Of a stretch of DNA of 27,566 nucleotides, positions 1 to 9,163 are shown one piece after another (the stretch's first letter is position 1; each line of letters begins with the position of its first letter). The position numbers and the translations under genes are program-made. The DNA lies in IMG/VR virus record IMGVR_UViG_3300037827_000056, positions 1 to 27,566 of that record; one strand, given 5' to 3'. The stretch is from a virus. Below the pieces are notes generated by a model. That model made no database searches, had not been told where the DNA came from, and saw only the letters and a list, made by a program, of their open reading frames with translations.

Positions 1-2
1 AG

Positions 3-1301
3 GACATCTGGAAGGGTGTCAGCGATCATTGGAGCCAGCGAACCGACACGCCGGGATACCGACTGACATCGATGTCGCTGCAGTCGGAGAATCCGAACAT
101 CAAGCGTGGCGAGGTCAACGTCGGCGACGCTGCGAAGATGATCCAGAAGCGTGCGCAGGGAATCATTCAGCAGAAGTTCGGCGTCAAGGAATTGACGGTC
201 GAGAACCGCACACCGGAGCGTGATAAATTCCTGACCGATCTCGTCGCCACTGAAATGCGCGACGCGCTGATCAACGGCAAGGGCGGCGAGTATTGGTACG
301 ACGACACGATGAAGCGTGCGATGGACGTTGCCGCGAAGATATATCCCGGCATGGACAAGGACCCGCGTCAGAAGTTCATGTACACGGTGGCGCTCGCGAT
401 CACGTCGCAGGGTGAGATCGTCTCGCGTTCTGCCGATCTCGCTGATCAGGCTTACACCGGCTATCTGGAGACCGAAGCGAAGTCGCCGGGCAAGGGTCGC
501 TTCCCGACCGACATCAGCGCAGCCGATCCGAACATCTCGAACAACCTGATCAAGGTCAACAAGATGATCGATCAGATCGGGATCGATAAGACGATCAAGT
601 TCTTCAACGAGGAGATGACCGCGCGCGATCTGGAGAAGCGCACCGGCGTGATACTCGGCACCAAGAAGGGCGTTGAGCCCGGTGCGACCAACAAGGACGA
701 CATGGTGCTGGGCTCGGCGTATCTCGGACCGAAGATCGGCAACGGCTTCTATCAGAACCTCAACGGCAACTTCAATCCGATCACGATGGACCTGTGGCTG
801 ATGCGTTCGTGGGGACGCCTCACCGGCACCGGCGTCAACGCCGACATGAGCGGACAGCTTGAGCGCATGCAGCGTGCTGTTGCTCACGGTGGTGATGGCG
901 AATTGTCGAAGGCTGAACTGATCGCGCGTGCGCATGAAGTCGAGGCGCGTCACGAGAAGGCTTACAAGAAGTGGCAGGAGACCAAGAAGCCGGGCGAGAA
1001 GTACAAGAAGAGCGAACTGGTCAGCGCTGCTGAACGTCTCGCGCTCTACGACAGGGGCAAGCTCAACGAGCAACCTGCTTCAGGTGCGCAGCGCAAGTGG
1101 ATCACCGAGATCATGCACGGCGCGATTGACAAGCTGAACAAGGAAGACGGCTACAAGCTCACACCCGCAGGTGCGCAGGCGACATGGTGGTGGCCTGAGA
1201 AAGATTTGTGGGAGCAAATGGGCGTGATGCCGAAGGAGCGCGACAGCGATTACGAGAAGAGCCTGATCAATCTCGCGAAGAAGAAGGGCATCAAGCTATG
1301 A
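3..1301 (+). CDS. Left-truncated phage protein of unknown function, possibly part of a polyvalent virion-associated protein
   Basis: The reading frame is open from base 3, so the gene probably begins upstream of the window; an ATG at base 72 (409 residues) is the first internal start but has no convincing Shine-Dalgarno. The protein is soluble, with no membrane segment or signal peptide. The middle holds a conserved-looking block with GSAYLGPKIGNGFYQNL followed by NPITMDLWLMRSWGRLTG, a pattern I associate with domains of large phage polyvalent proteins, though I cannot name the family. A charged helical stretch lies at about residues 270-320 and a WWWPEKDLWEQMG motif near the C-terminus. Its stop overlaps the next start (ATGA), so it is coupled to the metallopeptidase-like gene. 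Codon bias is GC-rich at third positions in the 69 bases before ATG 72, which supports truncation, but a start at 72 is not excluded. Confidence 0.75.
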   Translation, partial: DIWKGVSDHWSQRTDTPGYRLTSMSLQSENPNIKRGEVNVGDAAKMIQKRAQGIIQQKFGVKELTVENRTPERDKFLTDLVATEMRDALINGKGGEYWYDDTMKRAMDVAAKIYPGMDKDPRQKFMYTVALAITSQGEIVSRSADLADQAYTGYLETEAKSPGKGRFPTDISAADPNISNNLIKVNKMIDQIGIDKTIKFFNEEMTARDLEKRTGVILGTKKGVEPGATNKDDMVLGSAYLGPKIGNGFYQNLNGNFNPITMDLWLMRSWGRLTGTGVNADMSGQLERMQRAVAHGGDGELSKAELIARAHEVEARHEKAYKKWQETKKPGEKYKKSELVSAAERLALYDRGKLNEQPASGAQRKWITEIMHGAIDKLNKEDGYKLTPAGAQATWWWPEKDLWEQMGVMPKERDSDYEKSLINLAKKKGIKL

Positions 1302-2386
1302 CACGTGTTCGCAGCGAGCCAAATTTCGCTCCTTGGATTGACGACCCAGACCCTCCCGATTATTCGCGGTTCGGTCCCGGCTACTGGGAGCACGACGACT
1401 ACAAGGACATGCAGCTTCGCATCCAGAAGTATCAGGACGAGCAAGACGGCATCACTCGCACCGGCGAGTGGGTCTATGACTCGCTCGGTGGCGTGTGGAA
1501 AGAAGAGGATCATCCGCGCGGACAGCCGGACAATCCCGGCAAGTTCGGACCCGGAGGCAGTAGTAGCAAGACGGGCAAGGCCTCCAGCACCGGGAGGTCG
1601 CACCGCGCGACGGCCTCCCTCCGAACAGCAGCGCGGGAGAAGATCGGTAGAGGCACGCGCAATCTCAGTGCGAGCTTCTCATACGCGAACGATCTGAAGG
1701 GCAAGATCGCTGCGGCGAAGAAGGCCAACAAGCAACCGAAGCAGACACCGGGCTTCAGCGTGCACAGCGATACGCAGAAGTGGACGCAGGCGCTCAAGGC
1801 GTCGAAGATCGCTGGTGCAATGGCGACGAAGCTCGGCTTCAATCCTGATCACATCAGCTACAGCATCAAGAGCGGCAAGGGCGCTGCGGCGGACTACGAA
1901 GACTATGATGGCGAGATCGCGGTCTATGGTCGCGCGATCTACTACGACAAGAAGGTGCTGGAGGGCATCGTCGCGCACGAGATCAACCATCACAAGTACA
2001 ACATCGTCGCCGCGAACGCGGAGCACGGTGGCGGACCCGCGAAGGAATTGTGGGACAAGCACATGTCGAAGCAGAACATCGAGGTGCTGCGCGCGAACTC
2101 CGACGGCATCTCATCCTATGCCGACGGATACTGGAAGGCCGACAAGAAGCGAGACACATCGTGGGACCCGCCGGATGCACCAGCGTTCGAGACCAGCCTC
2201 GCGATCAACGAGACGCTGGCTGAAGTTGCCGATGCCATCACCTATGACAAGCGTGATGCGATGAAGAGAATTCCTGCGGTGTGGATGGACTTCTACAGCG
2301 ATCTCAACAAAGCCTATGACATACTCGGCGGCGTCAAGGCGAAGACGTGGGGCCAACAAGGCATTGAGAAGCACGGCAGGTCATGA
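1298..2386 (+). CDS. Zinc metallopeptidase-like phage protein (HExxH)
   Basis: A 362-residue protein; the ATG at 1298 overlaps the upstream stop as ATGA, preferred over an in-frame ATG at 1208 buried in the previous gene. Residues 222-235 contain HEINH (227-231) in a hydrophobic helix context, the zinc-binding HExxH signature; NETLAEV at 304-310 offers acidic residues (E305, E309) that could be the third ligand, as in gluzincins. Residues 68-87 read like the DHPRGQPDNPGKFG linker common in phage head morphogenesis and polyvalent proteins, followed by a Ser/Lys/Arg-rich low-complexity stretch to about residue 125. The N-terminus is acidic and aromatic. No signal peptide is seen, so it probably acts in the virion or infected cytoplasm. 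Protease activity, substrate and third ligand are inferences. Confidence 0.8.
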   Translation: MTRVRSEPNFAPWIDDPDPPDYSRFGPGYWEHDDYKDMQLRIQKYQDEQDGITRTGEWVYDSLGGVWKEEDHPRGQPDNPGKFGPGGSSSKTGKASSTGRSHRATASLRTAAREKIGRGTRNLSASFSYANDLKGKIAAAKKANKQPKQTPGFSVHSDTQKWTQALKASKIAGAMATKLGFNPDHISYSIKSGKGAAADYEDYDGEIAVYGRAIYYDKKVLEGIVAHEINHHKYNIVAANAEHGGGPAKELWDKHMSKQNIEVLRANSDGISSYADGYWKADKKRDTSWDPPDAPAFETSLAINETLAEVADAITYDKRDAMKRIPAVWMDFYSDLNKAYDILGGVKAKTWGQQGIEKHGRS

Positions 2387-2580
2387 TCGAGTACAAAGAG
2401 ATCGACGGCAGGAAGGTTGGCATCGCGTACATCAACGATGATCACGAGCTTGTCGAGAAGGACCAAGCGACGCTGATGAAGATGACGTTCGAGGATGGCG
2501 ACGTCTCCTACGTCGAGGTGAATGGCGGACCGAAGCTCGAAGACGATCCGGGTGAAGTGGAGGACAACGATGTTAGCTAA
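2383..2580 (+). CDS. Small acidic protein, unknown function
   Basis: A 65-residue protein that starts on an ATGA overlap with the metallopeptidase-like gene and ends 11 bases inside the next gene. It is strongly acidic towards the C-terminus and has no membrane segment or recognisable motif. Its tight coupling on both sides and GC-rich third positions support a real gene. Small acidic proteins of this kind occur in phage head regions, but I do not recognise the family. Confidence 0.7.
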   Translation: MIEYKEIDGRKVGIAYINDDHELVEKDQATLMKMTFEDGDVSYVEVNGGPKLEDDPGEVEDNDVS

Positions 2581-3082
2581 TCTGCCAGCGAAGATCGCAG
2601 CGGGTGAGAGCCTGTCCGAAGGCGTCGATTGCTCCGGCGGTCGCGTCGTGCGCATCACCATCCCTGACAACTACACCGAACACGCCACGCCGGTGATGAC
2701 GTTTCAGGCGTCAGCCGATGGCGTCAACTATCATGATCTCGTCAACGACGAAGGTCAGCAGGTCACGATCACCGCACGCATGGCGACGACGATCCACGTT
2801 GCGCAGGTGTGGACGATGGCGCTGGGCTGGATCAGGGTGCGATCAGGATCGAAGTCCAACGCGACACCGCAGACCGAAGACGTCGAGGTGATGATCTCGA
2901 TCACGCCATCGACCGCCGTCGTGTTCGGTGGTGGCGGCGCTGTGATCAGCGACACCGCGCCGCAAGGCCAGCCTGATGGCACGATCTGGTGGAATTCCGC
3001 AGAGGGTCCGAGTGCTGCGAAGCGGCTCTACGTGAAATACTTCGACGGAGATTCTTCGCAGTGGGTGGCTGCGGAGCAATGA
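2570..3082 (+). CDS. Small structural protein ending in an LWW fibre module
   Basis: A 170-residue protein. The ATG at 2570 is preferred because GGAGG lies just upstream (in GTGGAGGACAACG) and it leaves only a short overlap with the previous gene; an in-frame ATG at 2522 has no such site. Residues 1-120 look beta-rich (alternating hydrophobics, with SADGVNYHDLV typical of beta-sandwich virion proteins). The last ~45 residues form a module, ISDTAPQGQPDGTIWWNS ... FDGDSSQWVAAEQ, that recurs four times in the collagen-like fibre (4328-7591) and once in the repeat fibre (9164-12034). This suggests a virion-surface or fibre-associated role despite its position beside the gpF-like head gene. The function of the N-terminal part is unknown. 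Confidence 0.8.
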   Translation: MLANLPAKIAAGESLSEGVDCSGGRVVRITIPDNYTEHATPVMTFQASADGVNYHDLVNDEGQQVTITARMATTIHVAQVWTMALGWIRVRSGSKSNATPQTEDVEVMISITPSTAVVFGGGGAVISDTAPQGQPDGTIWWNSAEGPSAAKRLYVKYFDGDSSQWVAAEQ

Positions 3083-4146
3083 CGGGCTCGCGCGATCCCA
3101 CACGCAGCTTGAGCCTGCGCCGTGAAGGGCGCGGCAAGGTCACGCGCAAGGTGTTCGAGCTTCATCGCGGCATGCGTCAGGCTGTTGTGGACAGCGACAT
3201 CGCCGGGCTTCGAGGGCGTGAACCGACAATGTCCCGGATCAACTGGGGCGAAGCTGCAGAGCATCGACTTTCACGCAGTGACGCAGTGATGCAGGCCACG
3301 GTGGATACGGCGTTGCTCAATCCTCCGGACTGGCTCGGCGGTCTGATCGAGCGCGCGATCCTGAAGGGCGTTGAACAGGCGTCGCAGGAATTGCGCACGG
3401 AGCTTGCGATTGATCTCGGCGACGTCAACGCGGTGCACACGTTCGCGGTGATGAGCGAGGTCACCGGCATCGCCAATGAAACGATCCGACGTGCGCTGCG
3501 CCTGATCGGCGACGCGGTCGAGCGCAAGACATCGCCGGAAATCCTGATGCGTGATCTGCGCATCGTGCTGGAGAAGGTCACCAAGCTGCGGCTCAACATG
3601 CTGGTGAACACCGCAGTGGTGCGCGCGGTGAATGCTGGCAAGCTCGTTGCCTACAAGGATCAGGGCGTCAAGCAGGTCGGCGTCAATCCGGAGTGGATGC
3701 CGGTGCCGCACGTGCACGACGCGAAGAAGATCAAGGCTGGCGACATCGAGGTGTATGAGTGGGAGAGCGAGACCGCGTTTCTGCTTCGCTGCATGGAAGA
3801 GGTCGGCAACGAAAGCCAGTGCCAGTTGGTCTGGGACCTCGAAGCCGCAGACAGAGCGGCGGCACGAAAGAAGGCGGCGACGCGAAAGACGGCAGCGAAG
3901 AAGAAGGCGGCAAAGAAGAAATCCAAATCGAAGAAGGGTTTGTTCAGCCCTCCGGTGCTGGTGAATGTGCTGACGTCAGGCGATGATCGTGTCTGCGACG
4001 ATTGCAACGACATCGCCGCCGAAGGACCATACGACATCGACACCGCGCAAGGCCTGATACCAAGTCACCCGAATTGCAGATGCGCGTTCGTGCCGTTCGA
4101 TGATAGTCGATACGCTCCAATCGAAGAACAGGATGAGGAGTGGTGA
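3079..4146 (+). CDS. Phage Mu gpF-like head morphogenesis protein
   Basis: A 355-residue protein starting on an ATGA overlap. The C-terminal region carries the hallmark of the Mu F family (PF04233): VLTSGDDRVCDDCNDIAAEG followed by HPNCRC, giving candidate zinc ligands C306, C309, H330, C333 and C335. The central part (about 60-190) is helical, as in the family. An unusual insert at residues 259-287 is almost only Lys, Ala and Arg, resembling histone H1 tails, and sits directly before the zinc motif. The C-terminus is acidic. In Mu-like phages this minor head protein acts with portal and scaffold in capsid assembly and may enter with the DNA; here it is separated from the protease and capsid genes by about 11 kb of fibre genes. 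The family call is firm; the role of the basic insert is unknown. Confidence 0.9.
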   Translation: MTGSRDPTRSLSLRREGRGKVTRKVFELHRGMRQAVVDSDIAGLRGREPTMSRINWGEAAEHRLSRSDAVMQATVDTALLNPPDWLGGLIERAILKGVEQASQELRTELAIDLGDVNAVHTFAVMSEVTGIANETIRRALRLIGDAVERKTSPEILMRDLRIVLEKVTKLRLNMLVNTAVVRAVNAGKLVAYKDQGVKQVGVNPEWMPVPHVHDAKKIKAGDIEVYEWESETAFLLRCMEEVGNESQCQLVWDLEAADRAAARKKAATRKTAAKKKAAKKKSKSKKGLFSPPVLVNVLTSGDDRVCDDCNDIAAEGPYDIDTAQGLIPSHPNCRCAFVPFDDSRYAPIEEQDEEW

Positions 4147-4149
4147 GGT

Positions 4150-4335
4150 ATGTATCGAGGTCCAATCGATGAGGGCAAGGATCGTCAGCATCCAGTCAAC
4201 CCACCGTATCCTGAAGCAGAGGTGATGACTCCAGCGTTGTGGGTCACCCATCGTTTGCCGACGTGGTATCAACTCAGCGGCGTGCCACTTGTGCCACCGG
4301 CAACAGTGATACCGGAAGAACCGGATAATGGCTGA
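4150..4335 (+). CDS. Small proline-rich protein, unknown function
   Basis: A 61-residue protein with a good ribosome site (TGAGG) just before ATG 4150, three bases after the gpF-like stop. It is rich in Pro and aromatic residues ([20 protein letters not shown]), with no transmembrane segment. It overlaps the collagen-like fibre start by 8 bases, suggesting coupling. Short proline-rich proteins with PPYP and W-x-THRLP motifs are often found next to phage tail genes, but I do not recognise a named family. Confidence 0.65.
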   Translation: MYRGPIDEGKDRQHPVNPPYPEAEVMTPALWVTHRLPTWYQLSGVPLVPPATVIPEEPDNG

Positions 4336-7300
4336 TGGCAACTCACGCGCAACGATGCGTGGCTTCGTTGGTGATGGCAAGTTGCTACCCAATGAGGTGC
4401 CTGCCGATCCGCGCGTCTGGCTGATCAATCGACTGCACCGTGATGAGAACGGTGAGATAGTTCAAGAAGGCATCTTCTCGAACTACAACGACGACATCGT
4501 CATCGAGTCCGATCCGAACACTCTCGTTGGCCGCACCTCCCCAGCGAGAGGACCCGCTCAGCGCATCGTCGTCGCGAGTCCCCTGACGTTGCAAGACGGT
4601 GTGCTGAGCGGCACGCCCGGCGGTGAGCAAGGACCGCAAGGCCCGATGGGTCCGCAAGGTCCGCAGGGTGCGCAAGGTCCGAAGGGAGACAAGGGCGACA
4701 AGGGCGACACCGGCGCACCGGGCATGAACGGATCGCCGGGACCGCGAGGCCCGCAAGGTGAGCGCGGCTATCAGGGACCGAAAGGCGACAAGGGCGCGGA
4801 CTCAACAGTGCCGGGTCCTCCCGGTCCTGCAGGTCCGCGCGGTCAGCAAGGTGATGCTGGTCCCGCAGGCGAAGACTCAACGGTGCCGGGTCCGCCCGGC
4901 GCTGCAGGTGTTCAAGGTCCGCAAGGTCCTGCAGGTCCTGCAGGCGCTGCATCAACGGTGCCCGGTCCCGCTGGTGCTGAAGGCCCGCAAGGTCCGATAG
5001 GTCCTGCAGGTCCGGCAGGTGCAGACAGCGTCGTGCCCGGCCCGCCCGGCCCGACAGGCGATGAAGGTGCACAAGGCCCGCAAGGTTTGCCGGGTGCAGA
5101 CTCGACAGTGCCCGGTCCCGCTGGCCCGCAAGGTGTCGCTGGTCCGATGGGACCGCAAGGTGATCAGGGACCGGCGGGGCCGCAAGGCCTGACTGGAGAG
5201 AAGGGCGACACTGGCGACGCATCGACAGTGCCCGGTCCTGCCGGACCGCAAGGCGTCGAAGGTCCTGCAGGTGCGAAGGGCGATCAGGGAGTCGCTGGCG
5301 CGCAAGGTGAGCAAGGCATTCAGGGTGTGCCGGGCGCAGTCGGCGCAGAAGGCCCGCAGGGTTCGGTCGGTCCGCCTTCAACCGTGCCGGGTCCTGCGGG
5401 TCCGAAGGGTGATGCAGGCGCGCAAGGCGAGCAAGGCGTTGCTGGTCCGAGTGGACCGCAAGGCGTGCAGGGCGTGCAAGGTCCTGCAGGTGCGCAAGGT
5501 GAGCAAGGCCCGGCAGGTCCGCAGGGTCCGCCCGGCACAGGCGAGGGCGGCGGCGAGCAAGGACCGATGGGTCCGCCCGGTCCGCAAGGGCCGCCCGGCG
5601 TCGATGGCGTGCAGGGACCGCAGGGCGAACAAGGTGCCGCTGGTGCGCAAGGCCCGGCTGGTGCTGACGGCGCGGCTGGTCCTGCAGGTGCCGACGGCGC
5701 GAATGGAATTGATGGCGCACCGGGAGCGATAGGTCCGCCCGGCCCGCAAGGCGCGAACGGTCCGCGTGGTCCCGAAGGTCCGCAAGGCGTCGCTGGTGCT
5801 GACGGTGCAGACGGCGCACCGGGAGCGCAGGGACCGCAGGGACCGCAGGGGCCACAAGGCGCAGCGGGCGTCGCTGGTGCCGATAGCACGGTGCCCGGCC
5901 CGCAAGGCCCGAAAGGCGATCAGGGACAACAGGGCGCGCCCGGCGCTGACGGTGCGCAGGGTCCTGCAGGTGTCGCCGGTCCCGCAGGTGCCGACGGCGT
6001 CGACGGCGTCGATGGTGCGGAGGGTCCGCCCGGCGCTGATGGTGCTGACGGTGAGAACGGGCTCGAAGGTCCGCGCGGTCCGCAAGGCATTCAAGGCCCG
6101 CCCGGCATGGCGGGATCGCAGGGCGCGCAAGGTGTGCAAGGTCCTGAAGGTCCTCCGGGTCCTGAAGGTCCTGCGTCAACGGTGCCGGGTCCTGAAGGTC
6201 CGGCGGGTGTCGCTGGTCCTGTTGGTCCGCGCGGACCGCAGGGCATTCAGGGCATGCCCGGCGCAATCGGTCCGCAGGGTGAGCAAGGTGAGCAAGGCGA
6301 TCCCGGCCCGATAGGCCCGCAAGGCGTCGAGGGTGCGAAGGGCGAATCGGGATCGCAAGGCGAACAAGGCGAGATCGGCCCGGCTGGTCCGATAGGTCCG
6401 CAGGGTGACATCGGCCCGCAGGGTCCGCAGGGTGCGATGGGTCAACCCGGTGAGGTGCAAGAGGCACCCATCGACGGGAGAATCTACGGGCGCATCAACG
6501 CGACGTGGCAGGAGGTCATCCACGGCGAAGGCGGTGGAGGTGGCAGTGCACGTGTCACGATCTCCGACACAGTGCCGACGACGGCTGTGCATGGTGATCT
6601 GTGGTGGCAGTCATCGTCGGGCACGATGTTCATCTACTTCGATGATGGGTCGAGCGCTGCGTGGATTGTCGAAGCGCAATGGCCTGTCATCTCGTCGGAC
6701 TCTCCGCCGCAAGGCGTGCGCGATAACACGTTGTGGTTCGACACGCGCACGTGCGTGCTCTTCATTCGGCTGAACGACGGCACATCAACGCAGTGGGTGC
6801 AGATTGGATCGAGCGGTGGTGGTGGTGGAGGAGAAGGAACGCAGGGTCCGCCGGGTCCGCAAGGCCCACCGGGCGAGACAGGACCACAAGGTCCTGCAGG
6901 CAATGATGGTGCTGATGGCAGCGCTGGCGCTGATGGCGTTGATGGTGCTGATGGTGCTGTAGGTCCGCCGGGACCGATGGGGCCGCAAGGTCCTGCAGGC
7001 GGCGGCGGAGTCATAACATCAGATGCGCCGCCGGAGAATCCGATCGATGGTCAACTCTGGTTCGATACGCGCGTCGGCCAGATGTTCGTCTACTACGTCG
7101 AGGACGATGCGTCGTCTTCGCAATGGGTGGTCTCGAATGTTGGCGCTAACGGACCAAAGGGAGACACTGGAGATGCAGGTCCTCAAGGCGCAGTTGGTCC
7201 TGTTGGACCTGCAGGCGAGAAGGGTGACACTGGACCGGCTGGTGATGCAGGCGCTGATGGAATTGACGGTGCTGCAGGCGTTGCGGGTGAACAAGGCCCA

Positions 7301-7591
7301 GCGGGACCGGCTGGTGCCGATGGAGCGCAAGGACCTGCAGGTGCAGTCGGCCCGCAGGGTCCGCCAACCTACGCGCTGATCTCCGACGCTGCGCCGCTCG
7401 ATGCGCCGGATGGCTCGTTCTGGTGGCGCTCAAGCAATGGCGTGCTCTATGTTCGCTTCAATGACGGTGACAGCACCGCGTGGGTGCAGGCTGTTGCAAA
7501 TCCTGCGGCTGATATTGCGATGTTGACGAAGGCTCTGCAGAATGCGCTCGAACGCATCACTGCGCTGGAGGCGAAGATCGATGGGCTTTAA
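4328..7591 (+). CDS. Giant collagen-like tail fibre protein
   Basis: A 1087-residue protein. Residues 1-95 form a unique N-terminal head ending in [14 protein letters not shown] and a short beta segment, a hinge style common in phage collagen proteins. About residues 98-711 are Gly-X-Y repeats; shorter collagen blocks follow near 838-895 and 940-1014. The collagen contains nine S-T/V-V-P-G-P interruptions (eight STVPGP, one SVVPGP) that shift the triplet register. Four LWW modules (about bases 6550-6680, 6685-6810, 7010-7140 and 7375-7497) lie between and after collagen blocks, and the protein ends in a heptad coiled coil (ALTKALQ-type, [12 protein letters not shown]). Trimeric collagen-like shafts with globular interruptions are known in phage fibres; the exact position on the virion is inferred. 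It is the first large gene of the adhesion cassette. Confidence 0.9.
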   Translation: MADGNSRATMRGFVGDGKLLPNEVPADPRVWLINRLHRDENGEIVQEGIFSNYNDDIVIESDPNTLVGRTSPARGPAQRIVVASPLTLQDGVLSGTPGGEQGPQGPMGPQGPQGAQGPKGDKGDKGDTGAPGMNGSPGPRGPQGERGYQGPKGDKGADSTVPGPPGPAGPRGQQGDAGPAGEDSTVPGPPGAAGVQGPQGPAGPAGAASTVPGPAGAEGPQGPIGPAGPAGADSVVPGPPGPTGDEGAQGPQGLPGADSTVPGPAGPQGVAGPMGPQGDQGPAGPQGLTGEKGDTGDASTVPGPAGPQGVEGPAGAKGDQGVAGAQGEQGIQGVPGAVGAEGPQGSVGPPSTVPGPAGPKGDAGAQGEQGVAGPSGPQGVQGVQGPAGAQGEQGPAGPQGPPGTGEGGGEQGPMGPPGPQGPPGVDGVQGPQGEQGAAGAQGPAGADGAAGPAGADGANGIDGAPGAIGPPGPQGANGPRGPEGPQGVAGADGADGAPGAQGPQGPQGPQGAAGVAGADSTVPGPQGPKGDQGQQGAPGADGAQGPAGVAGPAGADGVDGVDGAEGPPGADGADGENGLEGPRGPQGIQGPPGMAGSQGAQGVQGPEGPPGPEGPASTVPGPEGPAGVAGPVGPRGPQGIQGMPGAIGPQGEQGEQGDPGPIGPQGVEGAKGESGSQGEQGEIGPAGPIGPQGDIGPQGPQGAMGQPGEVQEAPIDGRIYGRINATWQEVIHGEGGGGGSARVTISDTVPTTAVHGDLWWQSSSGTMFIYFDDGSSAAWIVEAQWPVISSDSPPQGVRDNTLWFDTRTCVLFIRLNDGTSTQWVQIGSSGGGGGGEGTQGPPGPQGPPGETGPQGPAGNDGADGSAGADGVDGADGAVGPPGPMGPQGPAGGGGVITSDAPPENPIDGQLWFDTRVGQMFVYYVEDDASSSQWVVSNVGANGPKGDTGDAGPQGAVGPVGPAGEKGDTGPAGDAGADGIDGAAGVAGEQGPAGPAGADGAQGPAGAVGPQGPPTYALISDAAPLDAPDGSFWWRSSNGVLYVRFNDGDSTAWVQAVANPAADIAMLTKALQNALERITALEAKIDGL
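4611..6460 (+). repeat. Collagen-type Gly-X-Y coding repeat array
   Basis: About 1.85 kb of 9-base-periodic GC-rich sequence encodes Gly-X-Y with mostly Pro, Ala, Gln, Asp and Glu at X and Y. Codons vary enough between units that it is not a simple tandem DNA repeat. Nine STVPGP-type interruptions are spread along it, and one [10 protein letters not shown] break lies near base 5540. Confidence 0.9.
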
Positions 7592-9161
7592 TTTCCCTGC
7601 ATCACCGATTGTCGGCGAGGTTTATCCGACGCCAGCGATCCCCGGCGTGCCGCAGTACATGTGGGACGGCGAGGTGTGGGGCGCGTCGCTGGTCGATCCC
7701 GATCTCTACGTGAAGAAGACCGGCGATCAGATGGTCGGCCCGCTCGATATGGTTGGCGACAGACTTCAAGGCACGGCGTCGCTGACCTTCGGTGATCCGA
7801 AGACCGGCATCTACGGCGACGACACCGGCGTCTACTTCATGGGAAGCGGTTCGCCGTCGGCGTGGATCAGAACCTATGACGTGCAGTTCAACATCCCGGT
7901 GTTCTTGCACGGCGATCCAGTGGTCGGATCACAGGCGGCGACCAAGGCTTACGTTGATGCAATCGAGATGACGCCCGGCCCGCAAGGTCCCGCAGGTGCC
8001 GATGGTCTCGACGGTGCAGAAGGCGCACCGGGACCGGCAGGGCCAGCGGGTGCAGACTCAACCGTGCCCGGACCGCAAGGCCCGGCAGGTGCAACGGGTC
8101 CGCAAGGTCCGGCAGGCACACCGGCGGATGTCTCCGGGCTCGTGCTCAAGAGCGGAGACACGATGACAGGCGCATTGCGTGTGCCGAACCTGATCATGGG
8201 CGCAACGTCGATCACCGAGAGCTTCACGGAGTGGGGCTCGCTCACGGTGGCAACGCCGGTCTATTTCGACTTTCATTCGAGCGCGAGCGGCTCTGACTAC
8301 GACGTGCGGCTGACGTACTCCGGCGGCAACGCAGGAGCGGGTCAGGGTCACCTGTTGATGGAAGCCGCAGGCGGCTTGCAGGTGAGCGGACCCATAACGT
8401 CTAACGCAGACATCAAGTGCGGCGGCAGTCAGCCGTTCCGCTCGACCTACGGCACCTACGGCACATTCTGGCACAACGATGGTGCGAGTCGTTACTACCT
8501 CATGCTCACCAATGCGTGGGATACAAATGGCGGGTGGAACGGACTTCGCTCGATGACGGTCCGACAAGACAGCGGAGTCGTTGACTTCGGTCATGCGATA
8601 ACAACTGGTGGCGCTATCCAGTTGTATTCGTTCAATACCCACACTGGCATCTATGGTGGCTACGGTTCGTCGCAGCACAACTTTGAATGGAACGGAAGCC
8701 TGCTGGCGTGGGTGGATGCGACGATGGTCGGTCTACTTGTCTATTCGGACTACCGTGCGAAGAAAGACATCGTCGAGCTTCCGAGTACATGGGAGACGGT
8801 TAAGAAGCTGAAACCAGTAAAGTTCACTCGTCAAGATTTCTCAACTCCATCGCATCAGCGCTACCAGCGGGAAGTAGCACTGAAAGCAACGGAGCAAGCC
8901 GAAGCAAAGGCGAGAGGAGAAAGCGTCGGCGTTCAGAACGCCATTGATGACGCGATTGGCCCGTTAGTCGTTGGCGATGATATCGAACGATGGGGCTTCC
9001 TCGCGCACGAACTGCAAGAGGTCTTGGTGCCCAGTGTCGCGACAGGTGTTAAGGATGCGGATGACATTCTGCAATCTCCGGACCCGATGGCAGTGGTCGC
9101 GGCGCTGACGAAGGCACTTCAGGAAGCTATGACGCGCATTGAAGCGCTGGAGGCGAGATAA
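7581..9161 (+). CDS. Tail fibre protein with S74 intramolecular chaperone domain
   Basis: A 526-residue protein; ATG 7581 is chosen because GGAGG (7567-7571) lies 9 bases upstream and the resulting N-terminus ([11 protein letters not shown] ... MWDGEVW) matches two other fibre genes here. Next come fibre repeats ([29 protein letters not shown]), a short collagen block with one STVPGP (about 133-178), a beta-rich receptor-binding candidate region (about 185-380) and a C-terminal S74 endosialidase-type chaperone (PF13884). The self-cleavage dyad is visible as S389 and K394 in SDYRAKKDI, followed by [13 protein letters not shown]. By analogy with phage endosialidase, the C-terminal ~138 residues would fold the trimer and be cut off. 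The end is a coiled coil ([19 protein letters not shown]) like that of the preceding fibre. Confidence 0.92.
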   Translation: MGFNFPASPIVGEVYPTPAIPGVPQYMWDGEVWGASLVDPDLYVKKTGDQMVGPLDMVGDRLQGTASLTFGDPKTGIYGDDTGVYFMGSGSPSAWIRTYDVQFNIPVFLHGDPVVGSQAATKAYVDAIEMTPGPQGPAGADGLDGAEGAPGPAGPAGADSTVPGPQGPAGATGPQGPAGTPADVSGLVLKSGDTMTGALRVPNLIMGATSITESFTEWGSLTVATPVYFDFHSSASGSDYDVRLTYSGGNAGAGQGHLLMEAAGGLQVSGPITSNADIKCGGSQPFRSTYGTYGTFWHNDGASRYYLMLTNAWDTNGGWNGLRSMTVRQDSGVVDFGHAITTGGAIQLYSFNTHTGIYGGYGSSQHNFEWNGSLLAWVDATMVGLLVYSDYRAKKDIVELPSTWETVKKLKPVKFTRQDFSTPSHQRYQREVALKATEQAEAKARGESVGVQNAIDDAIGPLVVGDDIERWGFLAHELQEVLVPSVATGVKDADDILQSPDPMAVVAALTKALQEAMTRIEALEAR

Positions 9162-9163
9162 TC

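Noticed and set aside
4780-5240. Evenly spaced similar segments that could be taken for a CRISPR-like array
   Set aside because: The repeats are STVPGP-coding interruptions with variable spacing and codon changes, inside one continuous reading frame.
5320-5889. Minus-strand frame with Cys-Gly-Pro repeats that looks like a cysteine-rich structural protein
   Set aside because: It is the exact antisense of Gly-X-Y codons (GGACCGCAAGG gives Pro/Cys/Gly); no start signal or independent bias.
4500-6467. Very long open frame on the minus strand opposite the collagen-like gene
   Set aside because: It is a by-product of the 9-base GC-rich collagen periodicity; the encoded Arg/Pro/Leu-rich sequence has no domain and no ribosome site, while the plus strand has a clear fibre protein.
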